Positions 47,309 through 56,137 of a DNA stretch of 64,000 nt are shown piece by piece. The notes beneath the pieces were generated by a model, which saw only the letters and a program-made list of their open reading frames with translations, was not told where the DNA came from and ran no database searches. Made by a program: the position numbers and the translations under genes. The stretch covers positions 4,278,001 through 4,342,000 of the forward strand of contig OZ245789.1 of NCBI GenBank assembly GCA_965228045.1. The letters are read 5' to 3'. How positions within the stretch are numbered: position 1 is the first letter of the stretch; every line of letters begins with the position of its first letter. The stretch comes from JANQEU01 sp965228045. GTDB lineage: Bacteria; Bacteroidota; Bacteroidia; Cytophagales; Cyclobacteriaceae.

Positions 47309-48672
47309 GCACACAAGGTAGTGGCGGGAGTACCCTTATTTTTGATATAGGCAAAACCAATCAGAAGGTATATGTCTTCGATCAGGATTATCGGGAGATT
47401 CATCGTGAACAAACAAGCATCCCAGAAATAAAGGATGACGATGGTTTCCCCTCCGAAGATTTATTGTCCATCTGGATTTGGATGGACCAAACGGCTAAAG
47501 CGCTTATTCGGGAAGGTAATTATGGCATTGAATATCTCAATATAACCACTCACGGTGCCGCTGTAGTGTTCCTGGATGAGGAGAAAAAACTGGCAACACC
47601 CTTTTATAATTATCTGAAAAGTTTCCCTGATAAAGTCAAAAATATCTTCCTGTCTGATATCGGAATTGACAATTTCGAATTGCAAACCTCCAGTCCTTTC
47701 ATGGGATTCTTGAATTCAGGCCTTCAGCTACCCTACTTGAAATATGCCAAGCCTCACCTTTTCAAGACTATTAAAACCTGCCTGCATTTTCCTCAGTATC
47801 TGAGCTATCTGTTTACCGGACATCTGGTTTCCGAAAGTACCAGTATTGGTTGTCATACAGGACTTTGGAACTTTTCGAAAGCCAGGTACGCTGACTGGAT
47901 CTGGGAAATGGATTTTGAGGATTATCTACCTGAAGTGGTTCCCGGCAATACCACTTTCAGGAAAACGATCCACAATAAAGAGCTCAATGTAGGGATTGGC
48001 ATTCATGACAGCTCCTCCGCCCTTATTCCGTATTTGAAGACAAATACTGAGCCCTTTTTGGTGCTGTCTACCGGGACATGGATCATTACTTTGAATCCTT
48101 TCAATAAGGCTTCGCTGACCCTGGATGAGCTAAACAAAGACTGTCTGAATTTTCTTGACCCTAATAAACAGCAGGTACGAGCCAGTCGACTCTTCATGGG
48201 CAGACATCTGGACGAGTGTCTGAAGGCCATTTCGGAATTCTTTGATGTTGAAGAAAATAAACTTCGGGAAGCACATTGGAACGGACAGACTTTGGAGGGT
48301 CCTTACAGATTTAATCACGATTTAATCAAGGCAAGCAGGTTTGGATTTGATTATCCTACAGATCATAAACTCGAATCTTTCGCGAATTACACCCAGGCCG
48401 TGTTGTCTTTAATTTGGGAATTAACAGACATACTGGTCTCAAGCATAAAGCTGGCTCTTGGGAAAGAGAACATAAAAAGAATCTACGTGGAAGGTGGCTT
48501 TACCCAAAGTCAGCCTTTTCTGAAGATGCTTGCCGCAAAACTTCCCAAACACGAAATCTATACAACGGAATACGGTTCCGGAACCGCACTTGGCGCTGCC
48601 ATGGTACTGCACGACAACCAATTGAACGAAGAATTTCTGAAAACAAATTATAAAGTGAGCCGGATTAGTTAA
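47305..48672 (+). CDS. FGGY-family kinase, probable L-rhamnulokinase
   Basis: A 455-residue sugar kinase starting with GTG at 47305, inside the rhaI stop. The first ATP-phosphate loop is LIFDIGKTNQKVYVFD. A second adenosine-binding region is KRIYVEGGFTQSQPFLKML near residue 400, with GSGTALGAA after it. It would phosphorylate L-rhamnulose (or a related ketose) to feed the aldolase domain encoded upstream. Its sequence is far from the classical E. coli RhaB, as is usual in operons with RhaI and RhaEW. Function rests mainly on context. Confidence 0.85.
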   Translation: MSTQGSGGSTLIFDIGKTNQKVYVFDQDYREIHREQTSIPEIKDDDGFPSEDLLSIWIWMDQTAKALIREGNYGIEYLNITTHGAAVVFLDEEKKLATPFYNYLKSFPDKVKNIFLSDIGIDNFELQTSSPFMGFLNSGLQLPYLKYAKPHLFKTIKTCLHFPQYLSYLFTGHLVSESTSIGCHTGLWNFSKARYADWIWEMDFEDYLPEVVPGNTTFRKTIHNKELNVGIGIHDSSSALIPYLKTNTEPFLVLSTGTWIITLNPFNKASLTLDELNKDCLNFLDPNKQQVRASRLFMGRHLDECLKAISEFFDVEENKLREAHWNGQTLEGPYRFNHDLIKASRFGFDYPTDHKLESFANYTQAVLSLIWELTDILVSSIKLALGKENIKRIYVEGGFTQSQPFLKMLAAKLPKHEIYTTEYGSGTALGAAMVLHDNQLNEEFLKTNYKVSRIS

Positions 48673-48676
48673 CCAA

Positions 48677-50326
48677 CTAACCCTCCTCTTTTACTATGAG
48701 CACCCACGCCTCTTCATCGGGTGCACTAAAAGAACCTGATTCCGGTGCGGTCATGAGATCTCCCATGCTCCCTTCCTTCGGATTGAACCATTGATAATTT
48801 AGATTATCAGAAAGCCCATCGATGGTAACTTCACCACCTGCAGGCAAATAAGCTATGTACAACTTCCCTTCTTTCGCCAGAAGGAAGTCGCCACTGCTTA
48901 AATCCGGTCGCTTTTCAATGTCAGTAAAGTCAAGCCCCTGGAGTGCATTAGATAAATAGCCCACATAGGTAGCACCTTCCAACTGCATGGCTTCCCTCCA
49001 GGAAAGCGGTTGCTCTGCCCAATCTGTCCATCCTTCTTCGTCAGCAGAAACCTTCCACTGCCACAGGCTGGCGGCGCCATAAACTACTCCCATGGTACCT
49101 CCCGACATCAGCTGTAGCCAGGCCTCTTCACCTTGCCACCAACCAAGACCAAACTGACCACCACCCATGCCTTCATAAGTTGGCTCCCCATTAGCTGAAG
49201 CTTTAGTAGGCTTATTCTCGTACATCCGTTCCACTTTGTGGAGCTGATGCTCACCGCTATGACCAGTTTGGGCCCACTGGAAATCGAGCCACTCTTCGGA
49301 CTGATGAACTTTGTTGTAGTGCATACAATGTTTCAGCGGATTATCCACTGCCCATTCCGCTACATAATCGTCACACGGATTATAATGTAGGCCGGTTGGT
49401 TGTCCATAGCAATCCCAGTACTCCATCATGTCGCCGGATTCTTTTACTCCCGGATCATCGCCACCGTTGTCACCTGCCAGCAACCACATCGCAGGCTGTG
49501 CTCCATACCGGGCCAACAGATACTTGCAGTATCGAACATATTCCTTCCAGTTGATGGTGTTTCCCAGGACATCCAGACCTTTCCAGCCAAATCCGTGGAA
49601 AACAGGCTGGTAGACGGGAACGATTTCATGATCGATCAAAATGCTGATCAGTGAGTCCATATAAGTGAAATATTCCGGATTTAACTTCCGAATACTCCCT
49701 TCACTCAGGTCTTCAAAGGCCCGCACAAATCCCAGTTCAGTGTTTCTGGCATCAGGACCCTCTGCTCTCATGTCTGGTTGCAGACTCATTAGCAAAGCCG
49801 AATTGAACCCTTTGGATTGTCTATCGGCTGCATACTCCTCCACTTGATCGTAGGTGGCCCTGAATGGGATGGCCCAGGGAGTATCACCAATGACGACAAA
49901 AGGCTTCCCCGAATCATGTACTACATTTCTTTTGCCCGGTGACATCTTTAAAAGACCATTGGCTATTAACTGATTCGAACCCTCATAATCCACCGACACA
50001 AATTCGCCTTTTTGTTCATTCAAGCCTTCATCCACAAGATTGGTACTGAAGGTCTCATAGCTCCATGTTACCCCGGACCTTGGTGGTGCGAACCGAATAA
50101 GCCATTCATTTCCTCCATTCCAAAAACCAGGACGAGCCAATGAGTCCCCCTGATCCGTCTTAAAAACTGCCCAAACATCTACGTCGTAGTATGGGTTCTC
50201 ATACTGATCCTGAGCTTTTACGGAAACCTCATATATGGTCCACGTTTCGACCTTTGTCATTGATTCATTTGAATTTTCCGCACATGAAATGAGAAAAACC
50301 ACTGAAAGGAATAAAATATATCTCAC
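48677..50326 (-). CDS. GH140/DUF4038-like glycoside hydrolase lipoprotein
   Basis: A 549-residue protein with a lipoprotein signal (LFLSVVFLISC, lipid-bearing Cys15). Residues ~25-110 match a DUF5060 beta-sandwich, ~130-440 the DUF4038 apiosidase-like TIM barrel (PFVVIGDTPWAIPF, SLQPDMR, MWLLAGDNGG), and the end a small beta domain with EAWVLIVK. Relatives hydrolyse apiose and other pectic side chains. Surface or periplasmic anchoring is predicted. It is convergent with the rhamnose operon, 4 bases apart, and fits a role in releasing deoxysugar-bearing glycans. Specificity is not known. Confidence 0.85.
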   Translation of the reverse strand: MRYILFLSVVFLISCAENSNESMTKVETWTIYEVSVKAQDQYENPYYDVDVWAVFKTDQGDSLARPGFWNGGNEWLIRFAPPRSGVTWSYETFSTNLVDEGLNEQKGEFVSVDYEGSNQLIANGLLKMSPGKRNVVHDSGKPFVVIGDTPWAIPFRATYDQVEEYAADRQSKGFNSALLMSLQPDMRAEGPDARNTELGFVRAFEDLSEGSIRKLNPEYFTYMDSLISILIDHEIVPVYQPVFHGFGWKGLDVLGNTINWKEYVRYCKYLLARYGAQPAMWLLAGDNGGDDPGVKESGDMMEYWDCYGQPTGLHYNPCDDYVAEWAVDNPLKHCMHYNKVHQSEEWLDFQWAQTGHSGEHQLHKVERMYENKPTKASANGEPTYEGMGGGQFGLGWWQGEEAWLQLMSGGTMGVVYGAASLWQWKVSADEEGWTDWAEQPLSWREAMQLEGATYVGYLSNALQGLDFTDIEKRPDLSSGDFLLAKEGKLYIAYLPAGGEVTIDGLSDNLNYQWFNPKEGSMGDLMTAPESGSFSAPDEEAWVLIVKEEG

Positions 50327-50428
50327 GATTTTGGATTTAGGTGGGTCTTATTTTCGAAACTTGAAATTAAGTAAAATCGTAACATTTCGTAATTTCGACA
50401 TCAACCTTATTCCTTTCCTAAGATCAAA

Positions 50429-52060
50429 ATGCGAGTTGTAATTAAGATGTTGTGGATACTTACGTTGCTGCAGGTGAGTTTTCATCATGCGGTAGCGCAG
50501 ACGAGTCTTGATTCGTTGATAATGTTTTCCGAAGGTTCGATTCCGGCTGACAAATCGCAAATTGACGAAATCGGCACCTGGATCTATAAACACTATCGTA
50601 CGTATCCGGAAATCACGGAGAAAATTGCCTATAAATTGATTGAGGCTTCTAAAAAAGCCAATTATCCACTTGGAGAAGCTACCGGTTGGCGCAGGATCGG
50701 CGCATCCAATTACGTGATGGGTAAAACATCGGAAGTCATAAGATCGCAATTTGAGGCCCTTCAGATATATGAGGAAATGGGTGATTCGCAGGGAATGGCC
50801 TTTTGTTATAATAACATTGGATTGGCCCAACTTCAGGTTGATGAGCAGGAAAAGGCCCTTGATAATTTCCGGCTGGCGGAACAGACAATTGCTCCTGATG
50901 ACAGGGGATTCAAAGCCATATGTTACAATAATATGAGCCTGGCCTACAGCGATCTGGAAAAATATGACAGTGCACTTTTATACAACAATCTCGCCCTGGC
51001 AATAAGGCTGGAGCTGGACGATAAACGCCGGATACAGGCAACTTACATGAATCTTGGAGTACTCTATTATAAGAATTTTAAGAACCTGGATAAAGGGAAA
51101 GAATACCTTCAGGAGTCAGTAGATATCAACCATGAGATAAGGAATTACAGTGACCTGGCTAGCGGTTATGTCAACCTTGGAAACGTGGCTGAACTGGAAG
51201 AGAATGTTGATCTGGCGCTCACTTACTTTGAGAGGGCTGTGGTGTACGCGGACTCCTCTAATGACCTCCAAACGAAGAGTGCGGCCTATCTTAATCTCTC
51301 TCAGCTAGAGAGTGCAGTAGGTAATGCTTATGGAAGCCTGGAATATTTTAAATCCTATCACGATACAAGACTTGAAGCCATAGAAGCCCAACAAAAAGTA
51401 GAAGTCGGTCGACTGGAAACCAGCTTTGAAGTATTGCAGAAGGAGAAAGAACTGGCGGAATTGAGGGAAGAACAGGCGAGTCAACGACTTGTACAACTCC
51501 TTCTGATTATCGGAATCATAGTGACCATCGTGGTTGGAATTATGATTACCTACATTCTCCGATTGCGTATTCGCAATGCGAAACTGGCGGAGGAAGAACT
51601 TCAAATTAAGCTTGAGCACAAGAACAAGGAACTAACGTCCTACGCACTGAATTTCATTCAGAAAAATGAACTGATGGCGGAGCTTTCTGATCAAATCGAA
51701 ACGGTAAAACGAAAGTCAGATCCGGGTATTTCGAAGGAATTGAATAAAATCAACCGTATGATGAATGACGGCGCCAGGATTGACAGCGAATGGGAAAATT
51801 TCAAAATGATGTTTGAGGAAGTCCACAGTGATTTTCTATCCAAACTCAAAGAACAGTTTCCGGAAATTACCAATTCTGAGCTCAAGTTATGTGCATTGCT
51901 GAGGTTGAACCTAAACCTGAAAGAGTCCTCCAGAATCCTTGGCATATCCGCGGACAGCGTCAAGACAGCGCGATATCGCCTTCGCAAAAAGCTAGGATTA
52001 TCAGGAGAAGAAAATCTGATCGACTTCCTGATACGCTTTGAAAGAAAGATGGTGGCGTAA
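50429..52060 (+). CDS. TPR transcriptional regulator with LuxR-type HTH
   Basis: A 543-residue protein. A signal peptide (residues 1-19) is followed by about six TPRs (~30-330; AFCYNNIGLAQLQ, AICYNNMSLAYSD, AYLNLSQLE), a membrane helix near 355-380 (LLIIGIIVTIVVGIMITYIL), a coiled coil, and a C-terminal HTH (SSRILGISADSVKTARYRLRKKLG). The TPRs would sit in the periplasm and the HTH in the cytoplasm, a one-component sensor layout common in Bacteroidota. It starts the cluster with the GH29 fucosidase and may regulate it, which is an inference from position. Confidence 0.87.
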   Translation: MRVVIKMLWILTLLQVSFHHAVAQTSLDSLIMFSEGSIPADKSQIDEIGTWIYKHYRTYPEITEKIAYKLIEASKKANYPLGEATGWRRIGASNYVMGKTSEVIRSQFEALQIYEEMGDSQGMAFCYNNIGLAQLQVDEQEKALDNFRLAEQTIAPDDRGFKAICYNNMSLAYSDLEKYDSALLYNNLALAIRLELDDKRRIQATYMNLGVLYYKNFKNLDKGKEYLQESVDINHEIRNYSDLASGYVNLGNVAELEENVDLALTYFERAVVYADSSNDLQTKSAAYLNLSQLESAVGNAYGSLEYFKSYHDTRLEAIEAQQKVEVGRLETSFEVLQKEKELAELREEQASQRLVQLLLIIGIIVTIVVGIMITYILRLRIRNAKLAEEELQIKLEHKNKELTSYALNFIQKNELMAELSDQIETVKRKSDPGISKELNKINRMMNDGARIDSEWENFKMMFEEVHSDFLSKLKEQFPEITNSELKLCALLRLNLNLKESSRILGISADSVKTARYRLRKKLGLSGEENLIDFLIRFERKMVA

Positions 52061-52113
52061 TCCATAATTTCCAGGAAGGTATTAAATTGGATTTGCCATG
52101 AATTTCGATAAAA

Positions 52114-52830
52114 ATGAAATACCTGAACTTAATTAATGCCATCTTTATTGCCACGCTTTCGATGTCCGGACAATCCCTGGATTGGGCAGGTTCTATTGAA
52201 AACCCCGGCGTACTAGCAGAAGGCTACACCAAAAATGCCTTGAAAATCTATGAAGCCGGGAGCATTATACAGGGTAGGGATTTCATAGCAGAAGCCAACT
52301 CAAATCACTTTAACCGGGTTGATTCGATCAATACATTGACCAAAGTCAAGGCCCTTAAAGGTTACGAATATGAGCTTGGTAGATTTCGTGATGATAATGG
52401 AACAGCCTATGTCCATTTGCTTATCTGGAACAATGATTCGAGCATAGCAAAAAGAGAACTTGAATTCATTTCTGAAACCTCCACTTTCGATTTTGACTCA
52501 AGTCAAATAAACAAAAGAAGGGAAGATTGGGTCAGACTATGCAATGAGCACGATGCATTCAAGCTGGTCTCGGAGTTATATACGAATGATAACATTTATT
52601 ACAATCACAAACCATTGATCCGCGGAACGGAAGGAGTAGCAAAAGAATATGCCTACATGAATCGGGAATCTTATAATTTGGATCTTACTCCAATAAAAGT
52701 TCTACCCGTGCACCCGGAATTGGTATTTGAAATTGGTCAATGTTCAGGGTCATATAATGGGAAATACATCTTCGTATGGAAAAAGGGGAAAGATGGAGTT
52801 TGGCGCGTGTATCTCGATTCTAACATATGA
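52114..52830 (+). CDS. NTF2/SnoaL-like secreted protein
   Basis: A 238-residue protein with a signal peptide (NLINAIFIATLSMSGQ). It seems to hold two NTF2-like folds: residues ~35-120 (YTKNALKIYEAGSIIQGRD) and ~135-238 (ELYTNDNIYYNHKPLIRGT, then FVWKKGKDGVWRVYLDSN). Such domains bind small molecules or act as scaffolds; no catalytic set is clear. The stop overlaps the start of the GH29 gene (ATGA), so they are coupled. Confidence 0.7.
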   Translation: MKYLNLINAIFIATLSMSGQSLDWAGSIENPGVLAEGYTKNALKIYEAGSIIQGRDFIAEANSNHFNRVDSINTLTKVKALKGYEYELGRFRDDNGTAYVHLLIWNNDSSIAKRELEFISETSTFDFDSSQINKRREDWVRLCNEHDAFKLVSELYTNDNIYYNHKPLIRGTEGVAKEYAYMNRESYNLDLTPIKVLPVHPELVFEIGQCSGSYNGKYIFVWKKGKDGVWRVYLDSNI

Positions 52831-54488
52831 CGCTACATCACAAGATTTGGATGATTTGTATTGTGATTGTTCTGGCAGCTTGCCAGAACAATCACAATGA
52901 ATCAGGTTCTGTTTCACAGGAAGGGTTAATTTCTGATCCTGCCAGCCTGAGCTGGCAGGATCAAAAATATTCGATGTTCATTCATTTCGGTTTGTACTCC
53001 ATGCTGGGCGGAGAGTGGAACGGTGAGAAAGTCACTTACGGCTATAGCGAACAGATCCGGGCCCACGGCAAAATCCCGAAAGATGAATACCGTGAACTGG
53101 CTTTAATTTTTGACCCCGTAAAATGGGACCCTGCCGGGATCGTGTCACTGGCAAAACGAGCCGGAATGCGCTCCATAGTGATCACCGCCAAGCACCATGA
53201 TGGGTTTTCACTATTTGACACAAAGTTTTCTGACTTTGACGTGGTGGATGCTTCCCCTTATGGAAAGGATATCCTCTTTGGGTTATCGAAAGCGTGCGCA
53301 GATGCGGACCTGGATTTCGGGGTATACTTTTCGCTGATCGACTGGGATTACCCGGATGCCCTACCTATCTCCTCACACAATAGTGACTCAATCCCGCCAG
53401 CTCATCACCAATATAACCTTAATCAGGTACGTGAGTTGATGACCGGATATGGAGATATATCAGAAATATGGTTTGACATGGGTAAACCGACATTCCAACA
53501 AAGCAAAGAACTGGCGAACCTGGTTCGTGAGCTCCAACCAAACTGTAAAATCAGTGGAAGGCTATGGAATGATCAGGGTGATTTTGCCGTGATGGGTGAT
53601 AACGCGTCCCCCGATTTCAGAATGGGCACGCTCTGGCAAACACCTGCTTCGATGTTTGACGATACGTGGGGATACCGATCATGGCAGGAAAGAAAAGATC
53701 CACTGACTAAGGCTGAAGAAAAGCTACTTGCCCTGATTAATGTCGTAGCGAATGGAGGAAACTACCTACTCAACATCGGACCAAAAGGGGATGGAAGCAT
53801 TGTTGCATATGAAGAGAAAGTCCTGCTCGAGATTGGAAAGTGGCTTGACGCAAATGGCACCTCTATTTATAGCTCTGAAGTATCGCCCTTGCCCGAACAA
53901 CCTTGGGGCTCCATTACCATGAAACCTGGAAGACTTTTCTTATACGTGGATAATACCGACCAGGAAATAATTTTAGAAGGACTGGTCAGTCAACCGGAAG
54001 CTATTTACATTTTGGGAAATCCCGCTCAAAAATTTCCATATCAAAGTACTCCCTCAGGTATAAGAATTGATCTTTCCGATCTTGATTCTGAAAGCCTTGT
54101 GCCGGTTCTTGTTGTGGAGTATGCTGAACCGCTGAAGTATAAACCAGAGGAATTGATCGTTGCTGAAAGTGAAGGCTTCAGCCTCGACTTTGAAAATGCC
54201 ATCAAGTACCACAGTTATAGCGGTGCGGATTATTACAGTTCCAAACCAACCATAATAAAGATTGAATGGCTTTTACCCGAGACCGATGGCGAATTTGATC
54301 TAATACCAGGTAATGCGGCTGATTTTGATCGATTCTCCATTAAATTGAACAATAAAATAATTGTTGATAAAAATCCTATCATCCTGGATAAGGGAGTAAA
54401 TAGGTTATCAATCGAATTATCAGACCAATCCAACATTCACCAGGACATCGACGCTCAGGGTGTCAGCCTGAGAATTGTAGAAAACTAA
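52827..54488 (+). CDS. GH29 alpha-L-fucosidase lipoprotein
   Basis: A 553-residue protein with a lipoprotein signal (IVIVLAAC, Cys19). The GH29 barrel begins KYSMFIHFGLYS; AKHHDGFSLF (His123-His124) forms the fucose pocket, and Asp217 in EIWFDMGKP is the expected nucleophile. A beta-sandwich covers ~340-430. A further ~110-residue C-terminal domain is not recognised. It would remove alpha-L-fucose from glycans at the surface or in the periplasm. Two strong hairpins lie in its first 46 codons, across the lipobox and the linker. Confidence 0.93.
   Translation: MTLHHKIWMICIVIVLAACQNNHNESGSVSQEGLISDPASLSWQDQKYSMFIHFGLYSMLGGEWNGEKVTYGYSEQIRAHGKIPKDEYRELALIFDPVKWDPAGIVSLAKRAGMRSIVITAKHHDGFSLFDTKFSDFDVVDASPYGKDILFGLSKACADADLDFGVYFSLIDWDYPDALPISSHNSDSIPPAHHQYNLNQVRELMTGYGDISEIWFDMGKPTFQQSKELANLVRELQPNCKISGRLWNDQGDFAVMGDNASPDFRMGTLWQTPASMFDDTWGYRSWQERKDPLTKAEEKLLALINVVANGGNYLLNIGPKGDGSIVAYEEKVLLEIGKWLDANGTSIYSSEVSPLPEQPWGSITMKPGRLFLYVDNTDQEIILEGLVSQPEAIYILGNPAQKFPYQSTPSGIRIDLSDLDSESLVPVLVVEYAEPLKYKPEELIVAESEGFSLDFENAIKYHSYSGADYYSSKPTIIKIEWLLPETDGEFDLIPGNAADFDRFSIKLNNKIIVDKNPIILDKGVNRLSIELSDQSNIHQDIDAQGVSLRIVEN
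52861..52897. repeat. Perfect hairpin across the GH29 lipobox, 17-bp arms
   Basis: Arm 52861-52877 (starts TTGTGATTGTTC) and arm 52881-52897 (ends GAACAATCACAA) are exact inverted copies over 17 bases with a GCT loop. They cover codons 12-24 of the fucosidase gene, from the hydrophobic core of the signal peptide through Cys19 to the linker. Confidence 0.9.
52934..52963. repeat. Second perfect hairpin in GH29 gene, 13-bp arms
   Basis: TGATCCTGCCAGC (52934-52946) and GCTGGCAGGATCA (52951-52963) are exact inverted copies with a CTGA loop. They cover codons 36-46 (SDPASLSWQDQ). Only 36 bases separate it from the first hairpin, and both share a CTGGCAG/CTGCCAG core. Confidence 0.9.
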
Positions 54489-54508
54489 ATAGTAAATACC
54501 GATCCTAA

Positions 54509-56134
54509 ATGAAAAGACTGACCTTACCATTTATAGCCTTTCTAAGTTTCTTATTTACATATGGAATAACTCCTGAAATAGCAGATGAGGCAGATTCTTA
54601 CGAAACACTGGTCGAATTATTCAGGGAATGGAGGCAATTCGAAACGCCTCCTCTTGTGAACGGTGCCCCTGATTATAGTGCCGAGACTTTTGAAAAACGC
54701 TGGCCCGCTTTCAAGGAACTGCAAGAGAAACTGAATGGAATTGATACAACTGGCTGGACCACTCCAGATAAAGTTGATTATCACATCCTTGTGGCGGAAA
54801 TGAACGGTTATGATTTTAATCACAGAATATTAAAACCTTGGGTACGAGATCCTGCTTTTTATAAATCTCTGTGGATGTCCCGTAGCGATGTACCTGCGCA
54901 TGAAGGGCCCACCCATCACATGACGACCGAGATCTGGACCTATGAATTCCCTTTGAATAAAGCCTCTAAAGCAAAGCTTTTAAATGAGCTGCAGGTTATC
55001 CCCTCTTTAAATACTCAGGCGCGATCTAACCTTACGGGAAACGCCAGGGAACTGTGGATAGCGGGCATCAGGGTGATTGAAGCCCAAAGCGAGAATCTAA
55101 AGTCTTTATTGGAAAACGAGAGTATCGCAAAAGATAAGGAGCTGACAAAAGCCATCAATGCAGCCATCATCTCCACCGATCAGTTTGCCTCATGGCTGAA
55201 GGAAGAGGCAAAAAATAAAACCGGACCTTCCGGAATCGGAAAAGAAAACTACACGTGGTACCTGCAAAACGTTCACCTGGTACCACTCACCTGGGAAGAT
55301 GAAGTGATGCTTCTAAAAAGAGAGCTGGCCAGGGCCTGGTCCAGCTTGAAATTGGAGGAGCATCGAAACAGAAACTTGCCACCATTGCCGGAAGCAAATA
55401 CAAAAGAAGCCCATGATAAACTAGCCGATGATGCCGCCAATAGCCTGATGAAATTTCTGGAAGATGACCAGATCGTAACTGTCAAGGAGTACTTTGCTCC
55501 GGCCCTGGAAGCTCACAAGGGTGAATTCATTCCGAAAGAGCAACGTAATTTCTTTTGGATTGGTAAACACTACGATCCAAGACCTCTTTACTCCCATTTT
55601 TATCACTGGTTTGAACTCGCGAGAATGGACACTGAGCCACACAACCGGGAAATACGTCGCGGTCCACTTTTATACAACATATTCGACTCTCGCAATGAAG
55701 GAACTGCCACAGCAGTAGAGGAAATGTTTATGCATGCCGGTCTTTATGAAGACAGTCGAAGGTCACGGGAAATTGTGTACATCATGATTGCGCAGCGTGC
55801 AGCCCGGGGTCTGGGCTCACTTTATGCACATGCCAACGAGATGACAATGGAAGAGGCCGGTGGGATCCACTCGGAATACACACCCAGAGGTTGGATGAAA
55901 ACTGAAAAAGAACTACTTCTTTTTGAACAGCACCTCTACATGCGACAACCGGGCTACGGCACCAGTTATATAACAGGTAAATATTTGCTGGAGGATGCTA
56001 TGGCAGAATATGCAAGACAAAAAGAACTACAAGGTGAAGCTTTTGTGCTGAAAGACTTTTTCGATGAACTTAATGCCATAGGCAATATCCCGATTTCGTT
56101 AGGGAAATGGGAAATGACCGGATTAAAAGACTGA
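54509..56134 (+). CDS. DUF885 family protein, HExxH motif absent
   Basis: A 541-residue protein with a signal peptide (LPFIAFLSFLFTYG). The overall layout matches the DUF885 group of predicted zinc carboxypeptidases, including EGTATAVEEMFMHAGLY near residue 400, which corresponds to the late Glu motif. The expected HExxPGH-type zinc motif is replaced near residue 370 by HFYHWFELARMDTEPH, so either the metal site differs or catalysis is lost. It lies 20 bases after the fucosidase gene and 3 bases before the next lipoprotein gene, in one operon. Confidence 0.78.
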   Translation: MKRLTLPFIAFLSFLFTYGITPEIADEADSYETLVELFREWRQFETPPLVNGAPDYSAETFEKRWPAFKELQEKLNGIDTTGWTTPDKVDYHILVAEMNGYDFNHRILKPWVRDPAFYKSLWMSRSDVPAHEGPTHHMTTEIWTYEFPLNKASKAKLLNELQVIPSLNTQARSNLTGNARELWIAGIRVIEAQSENLKSLLENESIAKDKELTKAINAAIISTDQFASWLKEEAKNKTGPSGIGKENYTWYLQNVHLVPLTWEDEVMLLKRELARAWSSLKLEEHRNRNLPPLPEANTKEAHDKLADDAANSLMKFLEDDQIVTVKEYFAPALEAHKGEFIPKEQRNFFWIGKHYDPRPLYSHFYHWFELARMDTEPHNREIRRGPLLYNIFDSRNEGTATAVEEMFMHAGLYEDSRRSREIVYIMIAQRAARGLGSLYAHANEMTMEEAGGIHSEYTPRGWMKTEKELLLFEQHLYMRQPGYGTSYITGKYLLEDAMAEYARQKELQGEAFVLKDFFDELNAIGNIPISLGKWEMTGLKD

Positions 56135-56137
56135 CAG

